From Myrica gale (taxonomy: Eukaryota > Streptophyta > Magnoliopsida > Fagales > Myricaceae), in NCBI GenBank assembly GCA_963930655.1, contig OZ005607.1, positions 10,370,874-10,434,873 of the forward strand: 64,000 bases of DNA, in the 5' to 3' direction. The notes under the pieces are model-generated. The model was not told the DNA's origin. It saw only the letters and a program-made list of their open reading frames with translations, and made no database searches. How positions within the stretch are numbered: the first letter of the stretch is position 1; the number at the start of each line of letters is the position of its first letter. This document shows, one piece after another, positions 56,429 to 64,000 of this stretch. A program made the position numbers and the translations under genes.

Positions 56429-59400
56429 TTAATAAGAATGACGAATTCTAATTTGCATACAACTAGAGGCATCATACATTATCTGTCGAACAAATTGTCC
56501 ACGGATACGAGGCCTTTGTTCTGCCAGTTTTTTCCTGCTATGGTATCGAACCTAGAAGACAAACACCATGGAGACAAAGTTTAGTCTATTCTGGAATAAG
56601 CTAGCCTTAATACTCATGGCATGTTTACATGATGGAAACTAAAGTTTCACAAATAGTAGAAAACCCTCATAGGATCCCGATGTATTAATTGTGTTTAATA
56701 GACCACTAGGTGGCAAAGCCACTGCATGTCAGGATTAATTCGTTATTTAATATAGCCGTCATAAAGGAAAGTGAATATTGTTGTTTTGTCATAGCCTTGG
56801 TATTGTCTAAAAATTAGAACTGGACTTAACGGACATGAGTCTAGGATTATTATTGTGTAATGTGAAATGCCCTCTATTATTTTCTTCATTCATCAGGAGC
56901 TCACCCAACATCATATATTAGTTTAGACTGAAGTACCCTCCCTATAGGCTAAAAAGTGTCAGTAAAGCTTTTTGCTCTCATAAGTGAACAGTAGATAAAG
57001 TGGATGGCTACGTTTTGCTCCTCAGCAAAATAAGCGCAGGGAAAAATGCGTTACCCTCTTTTCAAAGCATCTCTCCTTCCTTTTCTGACGAAACTTGGAC
57101 AAGGCAGCCTCCCTATGTGACACCCGTCCTTCATCTGCTCCATTCCCACTGTTGTTCCTGCTAATGCCACCAGCTCCACTGTTTCCAGCTGCCCCATTTT
57201 CACTTTCCACGTTTTTCATTCCAGCCTTCAAGGCAGTGCTGCTTCCATTCTGACCGTTGCTGCCATAATTGCTTCCAGAAGCGCTTCCATTCACACTGTA
57301 GTTGCCAGCATTACTTTCAACAGGCCCTCCTAACACGTTTGATGATCCACATTGCTGAGCGGTCCCTGCCATGTTGTTCAGGGAGACATCATCTTCATCT
57401 GGCTCCAGTTGATGCTGCTGCGTATTGTGTACATGATGATGATGATAATGGTGGTGGTGGTGATGGTGGTGCTGGATTTGGACCTTCTGTTTTGAGCCTC
57501 TCGTTTGGGCTTGTACTTTGTTAACTTCCGCATCTGCTGACTTCCCACATGTTACTTTCTGAGATGAACTGATATAACCATTCTGCACCGGTTGAAATGA
57601 CGATGAATGAAAAGATTTGAATCCTGAGAGAGACTCTGGCTTCTCATCATACACTTCTGCCTTGGGGATAACACATTTGTTGGTGGAGGCCATATCATTG
57701 TTGTTGCTACTTACGTTAGACTGCTGATTTGGAGGAGTGCCACTTGAATGAGAAGGAAAATTGTGCATCGTTTCTTTATTTAGTGTGACTGAACTATTAT
57801 CAAGTGGTGAACAGCTTCCTACATTCCCAGTGTGACCCTGATTAAAAGTGGGGATAGTTAGACCTCTCTGGATTCAGAGGAGTGGTTCCTTTATGCTTCT
57901 TTTTGAGTCATATTTATCAGTAGCTGCTTGCCAAACACGATGAACCACATTATGATAAAAGGATGCTCCCATCATCTCGGCAAAAAGGATGGGGGAATTT
58001 CGGCAAAACACTGATATTTTCTTTTCTCCTCGGGTTGGCAGCACAATCCATCCACATCAGAATGTGGCGCATAATGATTGGGAACAGACTGCAATTTCAT
58101 TATTGAAAGACGAGACTATGGCCAACAATATTAGACACTTGCTGACTAAGGAGCTATCAGAACATTACCTTATTGGCAGAAGAGGCAGTGTTGTATCTGC
58201 ATAGTGAAGAAGGAAAAAAGCATCAAAAAAGAATTACTCAAGTGGAATTTGTTAACAGCAGTAAAAGAAATTTCTACAAGTTTCCCCCCTTACTTCGAGA
58301 ATGCTGACAGATCTGAATGTCTCAGAACATTGCGGTCTTCATGTGCTACATCTCCAACATCTTCTCTCAGTCTCTTCAGAGTTAGTTCAAGTGATGGCAC
58401 CTGTCTAGAATCACAATGTGCCTTGATTAGCGAGATATCGGAGAGCCCATTTGGAGGGTCAAAGTCTCTGGTTTCGGCCTCAGGATCAGTAGAATTGACA
58501 ATGCCACTAACTATATTGGAAGACTGGTTTCCTGGCTTGCTGGTTACATTCTCACTGTTGTCCTCCAGCTGAACCCTATCCAATGACTTACTATCTTCTT
58601 CAGGCAACTTATTCTGCCTTCGGATTTGCAGGTGGATAGATAACATCTCATCCGGACATTCATGTGGCAAATCTGGATTTTCAGATGCTCCTATTTCCTT
58701 ATCTTTAACCAATGCAAGGTTGTCTAGAAATAAAAATGCAGACAGTGGTGTTAAAATGGCGAAAACTCCAACCAAGGGAAACAAAAACAAACCTACAGAA
58801 GATAGACATCGTTAACTCATACCAATTTGCTCATCCTGCTCATGGCACTCCTGTGTTTCAGTAGTACGCAGCCACCTGTTACTAAATTTTGCAGGCTTTG
58901 TATGAATCACCTGGGCACAAGTGCTATCGGGAGCATCTGCCATTTGATCCTGAGGTGATATTGCTTGGGGGCTTTCAACTTCAGCTGCCCTTTTGGTCCA
59001 TGAACTCTGCAGAATAACAGTATTAGCAAGTTTTGTTAGTGTCACTGTTCAGAAACTTTTTTCCCACATGCTTCCCCAGATTTTTAAGACATGATATCAG
59101 GTGGGATACTGTTGCGAGTAGCAAATAATCTCATACAAAATGTATCTTACATCTTGCCACAGAAGAAGCAGGACTAATGCCAAGATCTGTGACAAACTAA
59201 TGATGTTCTATGCTATGATCTAGTGATCGGTTCCAAAAAATGTGTCATGGCAAGTAGCTGGTACAGACCAGTCAAATCCAGCCATTAAGGAATCTTATCC
59301 TTTATGTTATGACACTTGAACGTAATTTGCCATTTCTTTGATAAGAAACTTGTTGTTTATTGTGGCCAACTGATGTTTATGAGGCATGGAAGTGGGGACA

Positions 59401-61340
59401 AAAAGTCACAGATTCATTTTTGTGCTGTATCTTTGTCTGATTGCATTGTGAAGGCCGCTTCTGAAAGGGGGTTTCACTCAGTGAATTGTCTATATCTAAG
59501 AATCTGGTGTTTCAAGGAAAAGCTCTACACTCCGTTTTTTGTTCAGTGGCAGTCCCATAGTCCAAGGAAGTTTACCATTTCCAATGCTATTCTCACTGTG
59601 TCAACATTATTACTTTTGGTAGGCCTAGTGAGCAAAGATTTTTATTTTTAGAATTCAGGGCATGTGAATATTCATCGGAGGGGTATACCAAACCCTATTG
59701 ACAATATTCAAATGCAATACCCCTTGAAATTCCAAAACATGCAATCAGGGCGGCACATAGCAATTTGTCGATACACTATATGACTGCTTCAATGGTCTAT
59801 GTTAACGATATATAGTGCTATAATTATTCTTTGTAGTATTACCTGAGTACCACTTCCATTGTCGCTTCCATCTTGAATATTCAGACCATTACTTCCATTA
59901 TCCTGCTCATTGCTGCTGCCAGTATTGTTCTCAGACTCATCGTTAATTTTTGATTTCACAGATTTTCTAGTCTGTGTCCCACTTTCACTCCCACTGCCAC
60001 TAGACTGAGACAAGGTGAGAGCCAAAAAGCAAGTTGAGGAAGGAATTTCAGCACCAATTTCCCAAAGCAAACCGCAAGGTAATAAATTGATCAAACATAT
60101 AAAGATACACAAATTGACTAGAAAAGGACATATGCCACAGAACTAGATACATCTTCATCATTTAAAGCTAGTGCTACAATAGGGCAACAATCTAATTAGA
60201 ACAGCTGTACATCAATATTTTCTAAGAAGGGACTAACAAAGCAAGCAACCATCACCGCTAGAATATACACCTATTCAAACGTATGCACCTGACGTAAAGG
60301 TTCTCATAAATCTGCAACAACTATGAGTGTGAAGCTTATCTAGCAACTTACACTGTGACATCTCCTCCACACATGCTGCCAGAGGTTTTTAAGTTCGTTC
60401 TTCCGAATTGGTTTCACTAAAAAATCAACTGCACCCTTTGAGAGACACTTGAAGACTATACCCATCGAATCATAGGATGACATCACTGCATATAGAGCTC
60501 ATCAGGTATGGTAAATAAAAGCAACAAATCAGCAATAGTTATAACAAGACAAGGCTTAACATTTCACAAGTACCAAGAGAAAAAAAGCCAGAAATGCTAT
60601 TAAATGATACTTAACTAATCATGGGAATATTCTTGAGAGTATTGTGGTTCATAAGCTTGCATAAAAGACCAATCCCAGATAATAAAGGCATGATAACCTC
60701 GGTTAAAACGAGATCGATATGGTTAGTTGGATCTTCTAAGATTTTCCATGCTTGAATACCATTGGCAACAGCAGTAACTGCAAATAATAAATTAAGAATT
60801 AAGATTGCTGAATGAAGAAAAGATTTAATAAAAACTTCATTGGCTTTTACAGATGAAGCATCAGTCTAGTCAGAAACAAGATAAGTTCTCTATTGGCATG
60901 CAGTACAAAGACCTTTCACCAACATGAAAAATAAATTACAAACCTTCATAACTGCAATTTCGTAGCAAAGCACTGACAACCTGACGCGTAGAATCATCAT
61001 TTTCGACGAGCAGAACCTTCAAAGATCTAGTAGGAAGAAACCCCTCCCAACATATCACGGGTCCTTGCGGTTGTTGTTGTTGTTGTGGTATCTGCAACCC
61101 ATCATGAACCTGAACCAACCCTCTGGGTCCATTGCTTACATCTTGAGTTACTTCGTTAATTCTTGATTCATCTTCCTCTGTTGATCCTAAAGCTTGCCCT
61201 TCGCCCACTACCCCATTACTCACCTGTACTTCACCCACAGAGCCATTGCTCACTTCCTTTTGCTCGCAACACATATGGGTATCTTGTTCTACCAACCCCC
61301 TGCCCCGAGTGACATTGTTGTTCGCTGGAACAGCACCCAT
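56429..61340 (-). CDS. PRR7: Pseudo-response regulator of the PRR7 type (clock repressor)
   Basis: A nuclear transcriptional repressor of the morning loop of the circadian clock. Nine coding exons in gene order: 61340-60944, 60777-60616, 60485-60352, 60004-59843, 59006-58823, 58723-58294, 58196-58169 (a 28-nt microexon), 57837-57055, 56551-56429; 2403 nt, 800 aa, in phase throughout. The pseudo-receiver domain (about 106-225) begins [11 protein letters not shown]. Glu159 in [10 protein letters not shown] replaces the phosphate-accepting Asp, the hallmark of PRRs, and the conserved [17 protein letters not shown] follows. [38 protein letters not shown] and QCGSSNV are PRR7 landmarks. The CCT domain starts at residue 741 ([20 protein letters not shown]) and finishes in the last exon. 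A His-rich run (about 622-634) and a short, unusual C-terminal tail ([17 protein letters not shown]) stand out. The TTG before the ATG is not the start. Confidence 0.95.
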
Positions 61341-62640
61341 CAACCAGATTCAGAAATACACGTTATTAGGAATGTATACCCTTGTGCACTTTACCACAAA
61401 ACTCTCATGCTATTGTCTTTTCTGCAAACACAAACCCCTTCAAACTCAATCTCCGCCTGAAATATGATTCAGAACACATTCCATCACAGAAGCTCCCTGA
61501 GAAAGTGGAAAGAATTGGAATCATAAGCCTGCCGTCATAGTCCAATGGAATATCCAGAGAATAGGAATTAGTAACTTAATCCTCCGGCAAACCATGTAGC
61601 AAGATTTATCCAAAATTGAAAACGACAATCTACAAGAACGTTAACAAAATACTGATTTCTGAACTTTAACAAAATACCCAAAAAGGGAAGGACTTTCACA
61701 CAACCACAGAATCAAACAAAGGCTTGATATTCAATCATCAATCTTACCCTATCTCAGAAGAACTTCAATTCAACTGCCAAAATACCTTGAAAAAAGATTA
61801 AAAGCCTAACTAATTCCTCATACTCTGTACTGACTTCGAAGTTAATAGACCTACTCCAGTTGAAATAAAAAAATATTAAAACAGCTACATATGTTCGAAA
61901 TCGCCAGATGGTCGACCAATCCAACTAATTCTTTCCCTTGAAATTGAAGCAGATAAATCCACACAGAGATGCTAGCGCTGATTGAAAATTCTAAAAAGAG
62001 ACAACAATCATCCTCTGGACTCCGCATAAAAAACAGAGCATAGTAGCAGAAATAAGATCCTAAATCAAACTTCTACTTTTGGATCCAAAAAACCCATCTA
62101 AACTGATTGCACGACATAAAGATAGAAGTCTATGGCTTTCCCAGGTTCCGATAAAGTCAAACTTTAAGATCAGAAAGCCCCAAATTTTCAATTATTTTTG
62201 GCACCATGTGGTAGCCTTCAAACAGAGCATTATAGGATAAATACAAGTTTCCTTCTCCAGGACAACAAAGAACATTAGAATCCAGAAAACAAAGAAATTA
62301 TACGACAATCTTGTAATGTTAATTAAAGACGTATTACTACTGGACAAATCAAACCTTCAGAGTTTTCCCGATGAGAACCAAACCTCCCCTGCTAAGCTTG
62401 ATTTAGCAGATTTGAAAAGGAAAATCACAAGAAAATAAAAGCAAACCAGATCAGAGCTCCAATCTGGTTTCCAATTCAAGAACCTCAAGAGCTAAAGCAT
62501 GATTTTCCCACCAAAAAAATCGCAATTTTCTAAGTTTTGGCTCTCCTTACTCCCTAATATGAAAGATAAGGAAAAGAAAAGGGCTGCAGAAGAAAAAAGT
62601 TTTGACTGGTTAAGAAACTTGCGAAGTTGAAATGTTAAAG
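61341..62640 (-). other. PRR7 5' leader region
   Basis: This is non-coding sequence upstream of the PRR7 start codon. The T/C-rich minus-strand stretch at about 62470-62640 resembles a plant 5' leader, and the sequence between it and the ATG probably includes at least one leader intron. The splice sites were not fixed. No other gene is supported here. Confidence 0.45.
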
Positions 62641-62668
62641 TGAGAGGGGTGGGCGGCGTTTGGGGGAA

Positions 62669-62676
62669 GATATTTA
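62669..62676 (-). promoter_or_regulatory. Evening-element-like site upstream of PRR7
   Basis: The minus strand reads AAATATCT, the core of the evening element bound by CCA1/LHY/RVE-type MYB factors. Expression of PRR7 by clock MYB factors is established in Arabidopsis. The position, about 1.3 kb before the ATG and near the presumed start of transcription, fits. The motif is short, so chance occurrence is possible. Confidence 0.5.
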
Positions 62677-62873
62677 TTTCGAGGGGGATGCCGACGTGTA
62701 ACAAAAAGAGGTCCAGAGCGGCTCCGATGTCCATGTAACGCTTTCGGGACATCTGACGTGGGAGAAATCAGGGCCATTATATTTGTCTGAGCTGGACAAA
62801 ATCTAAAGCTTGAACGTTAAGAATCAAGAGTAGTGCACCGAATCTTATACGATCCTCCAGATCTGGGAGTCGC

Positions 62874-62879
62874 CACGTG
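62874..62879. promoter_or_regulatory. G-box (CACGTG) upstream of PRR7
   Basis: The palindrome CACGTG, extended as GCCACGTGGC, lies about 200 bp further upstream than the evening-element-like site. G-boxes bind bHLH (PIF) and bZIP (HY5) factors and are common in light- and clock-controlled promoters. Two further ACGTG words (about 62693 and 62755) lie between them. Confidence 0.55.
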
Positions 62880-63257
62880 GCTCATTAGAGGCGACGTTAG
62901 TAACTTAATGGTCCTTGTCGCGTGTATCGGAATGCGTAAAGGCACTGGAAACCCTATAAGGCAAAGACGGCGTCGTTCGAGGTTCAGGTGGTCGCTAGTT
63001 AATATAAATGAAATTTTGATTTCGCTCAAACATATCCAAACCTACTTATTGGGGAGTGACACATACTAACCTTGAAGCTGAGTGATCCTCCGTTGGTTAG
63101 GGTTTTGTTGATGACTGTAGGCTGCAGACAACCTGAGGATTTTTTTGACAAGTTTCGTTCTGAATCCTTCCAGAATATAATAACATATTGCTTTCTTGTT
63201 TTTCGTGCCTTTTTTTATACTCTATCTAGATTCTAGACATGCCTAGATTCTCGTATA

Positions 63258-63953
63258 TCTACCGCTAGAGCTGGTCATTTCTACCGTTGGTGAAAAACTG
63301 GCACCGGCCGGCACTAAAACTAGTCATTTACTGGTTGGTAGATTGCATAGGAGTTAGGGTTTAACCCCCATCGCATTTATTTTTTTTAATAAAAAACAAA
63401 ACAAAACCGCATAATCTATATTTAAAGACAACCACATCGTTTGGGTTAGACCCTAACCTTTAACGATGAGCAGTGAGCACGCAGCCCTCACTCAATCGCG
63501 AAGACTTTAGAGTCTCAGACTGTCTCTGCTCTCCGCAGGAGCCCCCTAGTTGCCCTTCACTCTCCTTCGTCTTCGTCGTCTTCTTCGCCCACCCTAGAGC
63601 AGTTGAGCCGCCATTTTGAAGATGGTCTTCACAATCTTCATTGATTTTAAAGATGAGTTTTTTTTTCGTGGATTTATTTTGTGAATTTAAATTATTTTTT
63701 TCGTTGTGAATCTAGTATTTTTTGTTGTGAATCTATCATGATTTTTTCATTTTGGGTTAAAGGAAAAGAAAAAATTTGCTATGAAATTATTTGTTTTTTT
63801 GTGAAATTTTGTGAACCGGTGGTGACTGGTTACTGTGTAACCAGCACCAACAATGGCCGATTATTTGGCCCACCGAGTGTCAAATATAGGCCACCGGGAT
63901 TAATGGTGACGGTGCTGGTTTTGGCCAAACCGGTACCCAGCCCTAGCTACGGC
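63258..63953. mobile_element. Small hAT-like element, about 680 bp
   Basis: The body at 63266-63945 begins TAGAGCTGGTCA and ends (other strand) TAGGGCTGGGTA. Subterminal CCGG-rich repeats are present on both sides (CACCGGCCGG; ACCGGT). The flanking 8-mers tctaccgc and gctacggc match at 6 of 8 positions, as expected for an aged hAT target duplication. No transposase is present. It lies about 600 bp beyond the PRR7 promoter motifs and is related to the degraded copy at 44.2-44.6 kb. Confidence 0.7.
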
Positions 63954-64000
63954 ATGAAAGCAAAAGCAAGACACGGAGGAGGAAATAAAAAAACACACGT

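Noticed and set aside
54660-56584. Several open frames of 60-117 codons between the PBL kinase and PRR7
   Set aside because: All are AT-rich, lack motifs and overlap each other in different frames. Only the last PRR7 exon (56429-56551) is real, and it lies on the minus strand.
57339-58572. Plus-strand open frames antisense to PRR7
   Set aside because: They mirror the His-rich run and other coding text of PRR7 on the minus strand; there is no independent evidence.

Overview
This is a window of nuclear DNA from a flowering plant, most likely a eudicot. It has large intron-containing genes with GT-AG introns, AT-rich spacers and many plant-type transposable elements. Three host genes look whole: a phototropin-1 blue-light receptor (PHOT1, minus strand, 768-12248, 22 coding exons, 1010 aa), a receptor-like cytoplasmic kinase of the PBL/RLCK VII class (plus strand, 49166-52547, 5 exons, 418 aa) and a clock pseudo-response regulator close to PRR7 (minus strand, 56429-61340, 9 coding exons, 800 aa). 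I rebuilt each by joining exons at splice sites; in each case the exon lengths sum to a multiple of three and every junction is in phase. A fourth host gene, a GT31/DUF604 glycosyltransferase (34716-36866), is recognisable but broken. A short two-exon gene with a GRF-type zinc finger and a coiled coil (31034-31778, minus) may still have been expressed, but it has rearranged internal repeats.

The middle of the window (about 14-48 kb) is a transposon nest. From left to right there are two tRNA-derived SINEs with exact target-site duplications (14.0 and 14.7 kb). Next is a small Mutator-like terminal-inverted-repeat element split by a 3.9 kb hAT transposon with an almost intact Ac-type transposase (15.5-19.9 kb). 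An L1-type plant LINE follows (about 20.0-29.3 kb), and its ORF1 is split by a 4.6 kb Mutator-like element that carries captured host-like exons. That element in turn holds a 1.2 kb non-autonomous hAT copy. Two inverted, partial LTR fossils lie at 29.3-30.5 and 33.0-34.0 kb. Two more copies of the same hAT family are at 39.5-41.1 and 41.8-43.3 kb, with a third SINE between them. A Pack-MULE holding pieces of an AMT1 ammonium transporter lies at 46.4-47.8 kb. The right edge has another small hAT-like element (63.3-63.9 kb).

The host genes are not an operon or an evident cluster, although PHOT1 (blue-light sensing) and PRR7 (clock output) both belong to light and time signalling. The upstream region of PRR7 has an evening-element-like site and a G-box, in keeping with clock and light control.

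The most unusual signal is a set of four very short insertions of 12-17 bp (38.7, 52.6, 52.8 and 53.9 kb). Each is flanked by an exact 17-20 bp direct repeat and contains an A-rich run, usually as its end. They look like retroposon insertions cut down to little more than their 3' tail; three lie within 1.4 kb just downstream of the PBL kinase. All family assignments come from reading motifs by eye; no database search was possible.
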